From Amorphophallus konjac (taxonomy: Eukaryota; Streptophyta; Magnoliopsida; Alismatales; Araceae), in assembly GCA_022559845.1 (NCBI GenBank), contig CM040125.1, positions 330,591,829 to 330,655,828 on the forward strand: a DNA stretch of 64,000 bases, written 5' to 3'. Shown in pieces: positions 46,010 through 57,048 of this stretch (position 1 is the first letter of the stretch; each line of letters opens with the position of its first letter). The translations under genes were made by a program, and so were the position numbers. Under the pieces are notes generated by a model that saw only the letters and a program-made list of their open reading frames with translations, made no database searches and was not told where the DNA came from.

Positions 46010-47335
46010 GCATGAACACAAGCAATGTATAGATTTTGCGTGAAGGATTGTACGAATGCAGACAGTGAAGTATGCACAACGTATAGACTTTGGACAACGT
46101 ACAGACTTTGAACTGAAGGATGTATAGACTTTGTGTGCTGGTTGCCAATGTATAGACTTTGAGCTGCAGCCCATAGACAACGTACAGACTTTGAGCTGAA
46201 GGATGTATAGACTTTGTGTGCTGGTTGCCAATGTGTAGACTTTGAGCTGCAGCCAATAGACAATGTACAGACTTTGAGCTGAAGGATGTATAGACTTTGT
46301 GTGCTGGTTGCCAATGTATAGACTTCGAGCCACAGCCAATAGACAACGTACAGACTTTGAGCTGGCCAATGTATAGACTTTGAACTGCATCCAATGGACA
46401 ATGTACAGACTTTGAGCTGGCCAATGTACAGACTTTGAGCTGGCCAATGTATAGACTTTGAGCTGGCCAATGTACAGACTTTGAACTGCAGCCAATGGAC
46501 AATGCATAGACTTTGAGCTGGCTAATGTACAGACTTTGAGCTGGCTAATGTATAGACTTTGAGCTGTAGCTAATGGACAACGTACAGACTTTGGGCTGGC
46601 CAATGTATAAACTTTGAATTACAGCACATGGACAATGTATAGACTTTAAGCTGGCCAAAGTATAGACTTTGGGTTGCAGCGAATAGACAATGTACAGACT
46701 TTGAGCTGAATGATGTATAGACCTTGTATGCTGGTTGCATAGACAATGTACAGACTTTGAGCTGATGGACGTACAGACTTTGTATGCATGCAGCCATCTG
46801 ATGTACAGACTTCGTGTCGCAGCGACCAGCCAATGTATAGACTTTGGGCTGAGGGACGTACAGACTTCGTGTTGCAGTAACCAGCCGATGTACAGACTTT
46901 GTGTGCACGCAGCCAGCCAATGTACAGACTTTGTGTGCACGCGGCCAGCCAACGTACAGACTTTGTGTGCATGCAGCCAGCCAACGTACAGACTTCGTGT
47001 TGCAGCAACCAGCCGATGTACAGACTTTGTGTGCATGCAGCCAGTCAACGTACAGACTTTGTGTTGCAGCAGTCAGCCAACGTATAGACTTTGTGCTACA
47101 GCAACCAGCCAATGTACAGACTCTGTGCTGCAGCAACCAGTCAACGTACAGACTTTGTGAGCATGCAGCCAGCCAATGTGCAGACTTTGTGTATGCATGC
47201 AACCAGCCAATGTACAGACTTTGGGTTACAGCAACCAGCCAGTGTATAGACTTTGAGTTGCAACAAATGGACGATGTACAGACTCTGCGCGTGTGCTAGC
47301 AGACGTTGTATAGACTTCGAGTCAGCCCGGCACGC
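46010..47335 (+). repeat. array q: ~50 copies of GTACAGACTTTG-based 22-34-bp units inside the C LTR
   Basis: The core ATGTACAGACTTTG (or ATGTATAGACTTTG) is followed by AGCTGGCCA in the left half and by TGTGCATGCAGCCAGCCA or TGTTGCAGCAACCAGCC in the right half. Unlike the interior arrays it lacks GC arms. Long frames on both strands (up to 243 codons, rich in QSLYIGQLKVCTLA) are repeat artefacts. Confidence 0.9.
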
Positions 47336-47800
47336 CCGCCAACACCCTCCAGCGGCACACTCTCCTTGGTGCCTTCTTCGACGCACCCCCCTCTCCCTTC
47401 GCCGGTACGCCTTGGGGTGCCCTCATCGGCACGCTTTCCATACCCCTAGCCGGTACACCCTCCAGCGGCCCTCTCCCTCCGGGAAACATACACATATAAC
47501 ATATGATGATAATGACATTGGTGATAATAATAATAATAATAAATAAATTAATGAAAATTATGATAAATGAAGAAATCCGAATATATACAGGAAACAAACA
47601 AAAATGTGAAATAGTGATAATAAAAAAGGGGGGAGAAAAAAATAATAATAATAATAAACAAAAAGGGGGGAGGAATCATTCGGAACAAATGCATAAAGAA
47701 GAAATGAACAGCAAGAGGAAAGAGAGGAACATATAATTAAAATCTCAGATAAAAAAAAATACCAGGGTCCACATTGCAGCCCTATCTCTCTCCGTGACCC
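47336..47800 (+). other. C-rich then AT-rich segment of the C LTR
   Basis: 47336-47490 is C-rich with CGGCACAC/CCGGTACAC words; 47520-47760 contains AAT and purine runs. No gene. Confidence 0.5.
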
Positions 47801-49441
47801 GACGTAGAAGGAACAATGATGCCACCCTCTCAGGCCGGGCTCGAGTCTAGGGAATTATCCCGACATGGCCAGGCCCCGACCTAGTCTTGGGCCGACATTC
47901 CAATCAGACCGGACTCGTTCCTCAGGCCGGATCCCCTCCGAGCCACTACTAAAATTGCCACACGTTCGGCAAACATTTGAATGGGTTCACCTCGGTTTTC
48001 ACTGTGTTTCTATTACGGACCTGTGTCTAAACATGAAAAGACCCGTGAGCAACCAATATGGCCGACGGCTCCCTCCCCGACATGGTCGTGAGCTGGCATT
48101 GCTCCGGGCCGATAGCCCGTTAAATCGGATTCATTCTAATGGGATTCGTTCCCGTTCTTTCATTGAAACTGCCGTAAACTCGGCATACATTTGTACGGGA
48201 TCGTTTCCATCCACGTCGTACTTTCAATATGGGCCCTTGCCCGAACATGAAAAGGTCCGTGAGTGATCGACAAAATCGGAATAGAACAAGACGGTCCTCG
48301 CCACCCCTGGACCCCTTCCATGGGAATATCAATAAGACCTCCGTGGGCCACGCTTAGACCTCAGGTCCGTCCCAATCGTGGTTGCTGTTCGGCTCATATC
48401 CTCGGTCTACAGCCCGCTCCCTTCGAACACGTTTTCGATTTTGGAGTCTAGTTCTGGGACTCTCCCCCGTTGCCCTCCGGCACCGGAAATATTAATGATG
48501 CCCGCGCAAGCCTCGTTCGGACCACGGGAGGCGCCCCCGGTATGGTCTTGACTCGATCTCGCACCGGGCCAATAGATTTACCAGTTTCCTGCTACACTAA
48601 CTGAGATTTAACCGAATGTTTTCGGTGTCCCAGAATAATAAACTTACCGTATCCCGGCATGCATATGTTCCGGGTCCTCCCGCGACGATTACAATATTCT
48701 CAAGCCGGACTCCCGTCCGAATATTAAATGGTCTCCCGAATGACCGACACGTTTCGAACGTCCGCTTCCCTAGACACGGGGCTTTTCAGTCAATTCAAGG
48801 GATATTCCCTCGTTGCCCCTTGGCACCGGAAATATTAATGACGCTCATGCAAGTCTTGTTTTGACCGCGGGGGGCCCACCGTAGTATGGTCGCAGCTTGC
48901 TCTTGCACCGGGCCAACAGATTTACCGGTTTCTGACCGCTCTGACCGAGGTCTAGCCGAATGTTTTCCGTTATTCTGAACAATAAATTGCCATATCCTGG
49001 CATACATGCGTTCCGGTTTTCTCACGACAACCGTGATTTTATCGAGCCGGACATTCGTCCGAACATTAAATGGTCAGCCCACGACTGACATGACCGCGAA
49101 TGGTTTTCTTCTCGCCCTCGCGCGAGGATTTCAATACCTCGTAATAGACCTTCCATGCAATTGATTTCTTGGCCATGAGGCCCTGAATCCCGGCGATTAA
49201 TCAAGGGTGTTCCCTCGTATGGGGGATGTAAATGACGCCGTGACCTTTATGGCGCGGCAGGTTTTGGTCCCGACATGAACCACACAATCGTCTGACCGAG
49301 TCAAATCGAGCGCACCATGGGCTCTTCGGAGCCCGAATAAATTGTCACTTTGTGACTGGCACGCCCACGCACTTAATAGACGAATCGACCATTCTCGAAT
49401 AGACGAGCTTAATAAACGAACGAAAAGTGCGTCCACAAGTC

Positions 49442-49459
49442 TGGCACGCCCGGTGGGAC
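49442..49459 (+). other. primer binding site of element C
   Basis: TGGCACGCCCGGTGGGAC, four bases after the LTR end, one base different from the B primer site. Confidence 0.75.
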
Positions 49460-50280
49460 CTAAACCACCCTTCATCTCTTTGCCGGGATTTAGGGCCTCA
49501 TAGCCTCCTAATTAACGATATTTGCCTGCTTTGATGAATGGCAGGTGTTGTCTTCGCCAGTCCTATGGGGAGAAAAGCCAAATTCGGTGCAGCTGCCTTC
49601 GTGGCCTCGAGGACGCTGCTTCGAAGCATATGCAGCTTCCAAGAATCATGGGGGCTGTTATAAAAAAAAAGGGGAGAAGAGAAAGAGATGAGAAGGGAGG
49701 GGAAATCAAACCCCCCTTTTCTCAAAAAGGAAGAGAAGAAAAGAAGAAGAGAAGAAAAGGAGAAAAGAAGAAGAGAAGAAAAGGAGAAAAGAAGAAAAGA
49801 AGAAAAAGAGAAAAGAAAGAAGCAAAAAAAAGAAGAGAAAGAGTCGGCAAGAGAGGGCTGCACGGCCACGCCCTTCGAGACCCGTGCTGAATTAAGATTA
49901 CCATTGTGGGCTTGATGCGGTGGAGCGAACCACTCATCCCCTCCCTAAGGGGGTGAGCGCTCTCCTGCACCTCCACCCTGGTCAATCATACAAAAAAGGG
50001 GGAGAAATAAAGAAGAAAGGAAGAAAATTTGGCCAGCATCGCTGACTGAAAGAGCAAGAAGAAACCTGGCATCCCGCCCTGACTCTAGAAGGTCCCGAGT
50101 CCGCGGTGCAATGACCCCGCTCGTTCCTCCTTCTTGCTGCCTCCATCCGGCACAAAACGGCCCCTGAGTGGTTGTTAAAAGACCCAGCGAGCCACAATTG
50201 TAGCTTGGTGAATGGTTGCCCGCTGTGGGGAATGCTTTACAGCAATGAGGCCAAGCACGGCCACCACTCCCGAAGAGAGC
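49460..50280 (+). other. 5' leader of element C
   Basis: Unique leader with a GAAGA-rich purine tract at 49680-49840, then conserved sequence shared with B 40758-39950. A small frame starting at ATG 50172 (see 39736-40050) is conserved in its first ~45 codons. No retroelement domain. Confidence 0.6.
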
Positions 50281-53200
50281 ATGCACATACCCCGCCATGG
50301 GGGATGAGAAGAAGATATATACCCTACTACGGGGGCATAGGAGGCAAAAAAGAAATACACCCCATTCCCAGGGGCACATGAAGAGAACCCGCCTCGACTG
50401 AGGGGCACACAAAGTAAAAGCTACACCCCGGCTTCGGGGCATTTGAAGAAGAATCCGCCCCGACCTGGGGACGTAAGAAGAAATAGAGCTGCACCCCCGC
50501 TTAGGGGCATTTGAAGGGGAAATACACCCCGATATGGGGGCACCTGAAGCAAAAGACATACCCCGCCATGGGGACATAAGAAGAAAAGAATTCACCCCGG
50601 CCTGGGGACACATAAAAAGAGAAACTCACCCTGGCTTAGGGGTATATGAAGAAGGAACGTACCCCGGCCTGGGGGCATAAGAAATCAAAGCACACCCCAT
50701 GCTTGGGGCATATGGAGAGGAATGCACCTCGCCCTGAGGGACGCAAAAAGTATAAGAACACACCCTGGCTTAGGGGCATTTGAAGAAGAAACATACCCCG
50801 CCAGGGGGCATAGAAGTCATGAAGAATACGCCCCAGCTTAAGGGCATTTGAAGAAGTCACATCCCGCCTCGGGAGCATGAGAAGCAGCAAGAATACACCC
50901 TGGCCTAGGGGTATTTGAAGAAGAAATATACCCCGCCTGGGGGCATAGAAGCCGTAAAGAACACGCCTCGGCTCAGGGGCAATTAAAGAAGCTACATCCT
51001 GCCTTGGGAGTATAAGAAGAAAAGAGTCCACCTCATTTTAGGGGTATTTGAAGAAGAAACGCACCCCGCTTTGGGGGCATAGAAGCCATAAAGAATACGC
51101 CCCGGCTTAGGGGTATTTGAAGAAGAAGGATACCGCGCCTCTGGGGACATTGCAAGTAGCGATACACCCTGCTAGGGCGCACAGGAAGCAAGCCACACCC
51201 CACTCCTGGGGACACATAAAGAGAGTACACCCCGCCACAGGGGCACATGAAGAGAATCCACCCCGACTCGGGGGTACATGAAGCAACAAAGAATACACCT
51301 CGCCTTAGGGGAGTCTGAAGAAAAAGCATACACCCCACTTTGGGGGCACAAGAAGCAAGCATTCCCTAGCGTGTCGGGGCAGAAGAAGAAGAATTCCCCC
51401 CTCGGGGGCATATATAAAAAAAAAAAGTAAAGATACACCTGGTGCCCGGCGCACATGAAGAGAAAGGTACCTCCCTTTGGGGGGCACAACAAGCAACAAA
51501 GATACACCCCGACTGAGGGGCACAGGAAGAGAAATACACCCCTGCGCCAGGGGCATATGAGACAAAACTATACCCCGATTTAGGGGCATTCGAAGCAAAG
51601 ACTTCACCCCACCTCAAGGGGGGGCATAAGACGCGAAAGATATACCCCACCCCGGGGGCACAAGAAGAAAACACACCCCACCTTGGGGGCGTAAGAAGCC
51701 AAGAGATATGCCCCGCCACGGGGCAGTAGAGGCAAAATGCATTCCCCCTGGGGGCATATGAAGCAACATACACCTTGCCTCGGCAGCATATGAGGCCAAG
51801 AAGCTATACCCCGCTCGGGAGCATAAGAAACAAAAGATATACCCCACGTCCGGGGCATATGAAGCCAAGAAACACACCCCCGTCTCGGGGGTATTTGAAA
51901 AAGAAACATACCCCGCCTGGGGGCATAAAAGCCATAAAGAATATGCCCAGGATTAGGGGCATTTAAAGAAGCTACATCCCATCTTGGGAGCGTAAGGAGA
52001 GAAGAATACACCCCGACTTAGGGGCATTTGAAGAAGGAATACATCCCGGCCCCAGGGTCCGTGAAGCAACATATATCCCCCTTCCCCCCGGGGGGCATCT
52101 GAAGTAGAACAAACAACATTCCCCGGCTTAGGGGAGCATACGAAGAAAGGATCACACCCCGATATGGGAGCACATAAGCATAGAAGAAGAGTTCACCCCG
52201 CCTCGGGGGCATAAGAAGTAAGAATTACACCCCGTCTTGGGGGCATCGGAAGCAGCAATACACTCCACTATGGGGGCACTAGAAACAGAATACATCCCAG
52301 CCTAGGGGCACATGAAGCCAAAGACACACTCCGCCATGGGGGCATAAGAAGAAAAGAATTCACCCCGTCCTGGGGACACTCAAAGAAAGAGCCACACCCT
52401 GGACTGGGGGCATACAAAGAAAGAAATTCACCCCACCTCGAGGGCACAAGAAGTAAAACACACCCCACCTTGGGGGCATAAGAAACCAAGAACATACCCC
52501 GCCATGGGGGCATTAGAAGCGGAATACATTCCCGCCCCGGGGGCATATGAAGCAACATACACCCCGCCTGGGGCATAGAAGCCATAGAGGAGACTCTCCG
52601 GCTAAGGGGCATCAGAAGAAGAAGCATGCCCCACCTGGGGGCATAAAAGCCATAAAGAACATACCCCGCCCGGGGCACAGAAGCAAGGAGGCAGGATCTG
52701 CCCCGCCATGGGGGCACACAAAGAGAGAAACCACACCCCGCCATGGGGGTATGAGAAGCAAGGAATGTACCCGCCCCGGGGAGCATAAGAAGCAGAAGCC
52801 ACACCCCATCTAGGGGCATAGAAGCCGTGAAAGACACACCCCGCCTGGGGGCATAGAAGCCATGAGAGACACACCCCGCCCGGGGGCGCATGAAGAGAAT
52901 ACACCCCGGCTCCGGGGCATTTGATGAAGAATCCCCCTGATCCGGGGTATAAAGAGCAAAGAGCATACCCCGGCTTGGGGGCATTTGAAGAAGAAACAAA
53001 CCCCACCTGGGGGACGCAGAAGCAAAGAGACAGAGTACACCTCCACCCGGGGGCACCGAAGCAAAGAGGCATACATCCCGACCTGGGAGCACATGAAGAA
53101 AGAATATACCCCGACCTAGGGGCGTCAGAAGAAGAAACATAGGCCCCGATCCAGGGACATGAGAAGCAAGAGAATACGCCCTGGGAAAAGGGTATGAGAA

Positions 53201-53990
53201 ACATGAAGAATGTACCCCAGCCTAGGGGCACAGAAAGAGACACACTCCACCCTTGGCGCATAAGAAGCAGAAGCACCTACCCCAGCCTGGGGGCACAAAA
53301 AATACACTCCGCCCTTGGCGCATAAGAAGCAGAAGCACCTACCCCAGCTTGGGGGCACAAAAATACACTCCACCCTTGGCGCATAAGAAGCAGAAGCACC
53401 TACCCAAGCCTGGGGGCAAAAAAATACACTCCGCCCTTGGCGCATAAGAAGCAGAAGCATCTACCCCGACCCGGGGCACAGAAACAAAGAAGACATACAT
53501 CCCGATCTGGGAGCATAAGAAGAAAGATATACTCCGCCCAAGCGGCATTTGAAGAAACAACATACCCTGCTTCGGGGGCACAGAAGCCGTAAAGAGATAC
53601 ACCCCCGCCTCAGGGGGGCGTAAGAAGCAAAAGATATGCCCCGGCCTCAGGGTGGCATAAGAAGCAAAAGATACACCCCCGTCCCGGGGGCATTTGAAGA
53701 GAGCTACACCCCGTACCAGGGGGATATGAAGAAGAAACATACCCCGCCTGGGGGCATAGAAGCCGTGAAGAGTACACCCCACCATGGGGGCATTTGAAGA
53801 GAGCTACACCCCGCCTCGGGGGCGTTAAAAAAAAATGCACCCTGGTCGGGGGACATAGAAGCCAAAAAAAATACACCCCGCCTGGGGGCACAGAAGCGAA
53901 GAGCCAAAACACACCCCCTCAGGGGGGATGCATACCAAATGAAGCTACACCCCAACCTGGGGGCACATTAAGAGAAATACACTCCAGTGT
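50281..53990 (+). repeat. array m of element C, about 3.7 kb of ~40-bp units
   Basis: Roughly 90 units with CCCC...GGGG arms (for example CACCCCGCCTGGGGGCATAG) and AGAAG/TTTGAAGAAG spacers, over three times the length of the B array. Subtypes cluster locally, for example four near-identical units with GCGCATAAGAAGCAGAAGCA at 53240-53460, which looks like recent local duplication. Frames of up to 290 codons on the minus strand are artefacts. Confidence 0.9.
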
Positions 53991-53994
53991 GGAA

Positions 53995-54570
53995 GCATTA
54001 ATGAGAAAAGAAGAGCAGAATAAAGAAGAGGACACACACGAGACAGATGTGGTCTTCGAGCCCACCTCATCACACAAAAGAAGAGAAGGAAAGAAAGAAT
54101 GCACACGAGGTAAACACGGTCTCTGCACCTGCCTCTCTACAAAGAAGAAAAAAAAAGAGAAAGAGTCACGAGGCGAACATGGTCTCTGCACTTGCCTCTC
54201 TACAAAAGAAGAAGAGAAGAAAAAAAAAGAGAGTCACAAGGTAGACGCGGTCTTTGCACCCGCCTCTCCATAAAAGAAGAAGAGAAGAAGAGAAAGAACA
54301 ATCACGGGACGAACACGGTCTCTGCACCCGCCTCTCCATAAAAGAAGAAGAGAAGAAGAGAAAGAACAATCACAGGGTGAACATGGTCCTTGCACCTGCC
54401 TCTCCATAAAAGAAGAAGAGAAGAAGAGTAAGAACAATCACGGGGCGGACATGGTCTCTGTACCTGCCTCTCTACAAAAGAAGAAGAGAAGAAAAAAATA
54501 GAGTCACGAGATAGACGCGGTCTTTGCACCTGCATGTCCATAAAAGAAGAAGAGAAGAAGAGAAAGAACA
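53995..54570 (+). repeat. array l of element C, about nine ~62-bp units
   Basis: Units of AAAAGAAGAAGAGAAGAAG plus aacaatcacggg...GGTCTCTGCACCTGCCTCTC. Strongly purine-rich. Confidence 0.85.
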
Positions 54571-54900
54571 GCCATCGGGGCGTTAAACCAAAAGATATTC
54601 AGCCATCGGGGCTTCAAGCCGACAAAACCTTCCGCCGACGGGGCGTTAAACCGACTAGACCTTCCCCCGACGGGGCGTTAAACCGACTAGACCTTCCGCC
54701 GACGGGGCGTTAAACCGACTAAACCTTCCGCCGACGGGGTGTTAAACCGACTAAACCTTCCATCAACGGGACGTTAAACCGACTAGACCTTCCGCCGGCG
54801 GGGCGTTAAACCAACTAGATCTTCCACCGACGGGGCGTTAAACCGACTAGACCTTCCGCCGATGGGGCGCTAAATCGACTAACTTTCAGCCATCGGGGCT
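54571..54900 (+). repeat. array k of element C, ~32-bp units
   Basis: About ten units of CCGCCGACGGGGCGTTAAAC plus cgactagacctt. Confidence 0.88.
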
Positions 54901-55285
54901 TCAATCCGACAGCTACCCCTTCATCGGCCTTCGGGTCGACAGCTATCTAGTTATCGGCCTTTGGGTCGACAGCTATCTCATCATTGGCCTCTGAGCCGAC
55001 AGCTATATAATCATCGGCCCCAAGCCGACAGCTATATAATCATCGGCACCTAGCCGACAGCTACCTCATCATCGGCTCCTAGCCGAAAGCTACCTCATCA
55101 TCGGCTCTTGGCCGATGGCTACCCCTTCATCGGCCTTCGGGCCGACAGCTATCCAATCATCGGCCTCCAAGCCGATAGCTACCTCATTATCGGCCTTCGG
55201 GTCGACAGCTATATAATCATCGGCTCCTAGCCGACATCTACCTCATCATTGGCACCTCAGCCGATAGCTCCCCAGTTAAAAAAAT
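54901..55285 (+). repeat. array j of element C
   Basis: About 12 units of CATCGGCCTTCGGGCCGACA plus gctatctcat; arms TCGGC/GCCGA. Same as 37795-38160 in B. Confidence 0.88.
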
Positions 55286-55385
55286 AGACCTCTCACTTTG
55301 GTTCGGATCCTTCCCCGACCAGAGGACAATAGAATAAACCTTTCACTTTGGTCCGGACCCTTCCCCGGCCAAAGAACAAAGGAGA
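55286..55385 (+). repeat. array i of element C, two units only
   Basis: Two ~50-bp units with TTTGGTTCGGATCCTTCCCC and TTTGGTCCGGACCCTTCCCC; the B counterpart has about 40. Confidence 0.85.
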
Positions 55386-56740
55386 CCCGTCTCTTCGACT
55401 CTCACATCCCATTGCCCAACCCCCCTCGGCAGGGCCATTTCGGCCGGGGCCCACTGCCAGGATTAATCCATCCGTCCCACCGCGCCTCCCGATTTTGGCT
55501 CCCGCAGCCCGCTCCCCAGCACTTTTATCCCTTATGGCTCACTCCCGTAATGTCCCTTGGGTTCTATATCCGGCTTCCCTAATATCCTTTCGGCCCATTT
55601 ACGGTCTACTTCCCTAATACCTTTACTACCACTACACTTATACGTAACAACAATATTTTCTTATGCAAAAAAAAAAAAAAAAAACAACAACACCCAAAAA
55701 AAAAATAAAACAAAACAAACACAAAAAAAGAAAATGGAAACAAAAAAGAGAATGCATGATTGCCCTGCTTGCATGGTTGCTTAATATAGAATAATACACT
55801 TCCTTGAAATTTTCTAGGATCGTGTTTCCTTGCTAAATAATATCGCCCTGATTCCGGATGCACGCGCGTCACGGCGTACGCTCGAAGGGAACCCGATTAT
55901 GGCGAGTGCACACGTCAAGGGGAAGAGTCATGGCCGAATCTCTAAGCCCAACTCACAAAATAAACCTGAGGCAACGCTCCCACACTTAGCACTTAATGTG
56001 TTCAATAGCCTTCGACTATATGGATTGCCCGAATTTCTTCTTAGCACTCTGCGGAGACTTGAATTCCTGCACTCGCGTGAAAGGTAATCGTGAGAAAAAG
56101 TTGCCTACCCCCACTGTAAAAAAAAAAGAGAGAGAAAGAAAGAAAAAAAAAGAGAGAAACGTGAATCCGAGTAGCCGGGAATCCCCATTGAGACACATGA
56201 GGAGACTCGCACGAAATGGTGAAGCGAATCACAATAGGGACGAATCTTAGTAGCCAGGAATCCTTATTGAGACACATGAGGAGACTCGCGCCGAACGGTG
56301 AAATCCGCTACCAAAATAAATAGATGGGGGCTGTGTGAAGCTACCGAAAGTCAAAAGCCTGGAACTAATGTGTAGGCGCTAGAGTGATCCTCAAGTGTCA
56401 CCAGGAAAATCTGCATATCCCTATGGTTAGGGCTCTTTGTTCACACATTTGCACTGCCATGCCACAGAGAATTGCCTCGGGTGAAATGCGTGAATTTAGG
56501 CTATGCATGCAAGACGTGCGATATCCTCTTGACGGGTGCACCACCCCTCAATTGTGTCTCGCAGACCGCACCGCATCTACGAATTACGGGCGATGTCCCT
56601 ATCCTATCCCCTATAGAGGGAGCTGCCTTACTTATATCTATGTTATGCCTGCTAACGAATGCGTGCATGCTTGAATAAAAAAAATATAGTAAAATAATAA
56701 TAATAATAATAATAAATAAAAATGTGTGTATACAATAAAC
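55386..56740 (+). other. backbone of element C with a small g array
   Basis: 55386-55640 is unique and C-rich. 55660-55740 is an A-rich run. 55800-56150 matches 35111-35599 of B. Two g units lie at 56160-56300. 56310-56690 matches 34480-34860 of B, including a frame at 56384-56674 similar to one in B. No recognised protein. Confidence 0.6.
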
Positions 56741-57048
56741 TCAATTTCGGCTATCGAAGCCTACTTTCCCAGCGCTGGCTCGTAGAGCCCAATCTTGGCC
56801 CCCATGGCTTACCTCTTGCCCTCGCGGCTCGTTAATCTCCCAACTCCGGCTCCTGTAGTCCGCTTCCCCGATTTGGGCTTTCACATCTTGCGCCCCAATT
56901 TCAGCTTTTGAAGCCCGCTTCCAGCCTCGGCTGTTTCGGCTTTCACTTATCGGCCTCTGAGCCGACAGCTTTCACTTATCGTCCCCTAAGCCGACAGCTT
57001 TCAATCATTGGCCCCTGAGCCGACAGCTTTCAAATCATCGACCCCTAA
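56741..57048 (+). repeat. arrays f and c of element C, cut by element E
   Basis: 56741-56935 has 'ggcty...agccc' units like array f. From 56936 there are about four units of CTTATCGGCCTCTGAGCCGA type (array c). The sequence stops at ACCCCTAA, where the LTR of E begins. Confidence 0.75.

Larger units (their letters stand above)
43847..49437 (+). repeat. 5' LTR of element C, 5.6 kb
   Basis: The ends TGTGGAC...GTCCACA form an inverted pair shared with B. The right end is fixed by the primer site, the left end by the break in the D gag. Order: U3 with a GC-rich array (44098-44420), TATA at 44638, GA-rich leader, a C-rich zone to about 45610, an AT-rich stretch, array q (46010-47335), an AT-rich stretch (47490-47760), then 47800-49437 homologous to the LTRs of B and A. 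A segment of about 343 bp is duplicated in tandem (about 48469-48811 and 48812-49090). It is unusually long for an LTR. No protein gene supported. Confidence 0.75.
43847..57048 (+). mobile_element. non-autonomous LTR retroelement C, 3' end split off by element E
   Basis: The 5' LTR 43847-49437 (TGTGGACTCC to GCGTCCACA) is followed by a primer site and the same chain of arrays as B, in plus orientation: m, l, k, j, i, g, f, c. It is cut at 57048 inside array c by the LTR of E; the rest and the 3' LTR must lie beyond E, outside the window. The left flank is the D gag, so the expected target duplicate is TAACC (43842-43846). No protein domain of a retroelement is encoded in the visible part. Confidence 0.85.

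Noticed and set aside
45872..47299. Long frames rich in 'SLYIGQLKVCTLA', at first sight a repeat protein
   Set aside because: They are translations of array q, open on both strands and in several frames at once, inside an LTR.
52268..53276. 290- and 224-codon Gly/Pro/Leu-rich minus-strand frames
   Set aside because: They are translations of array m, on the antisense strand of C, with no equivalent frame kept in B.
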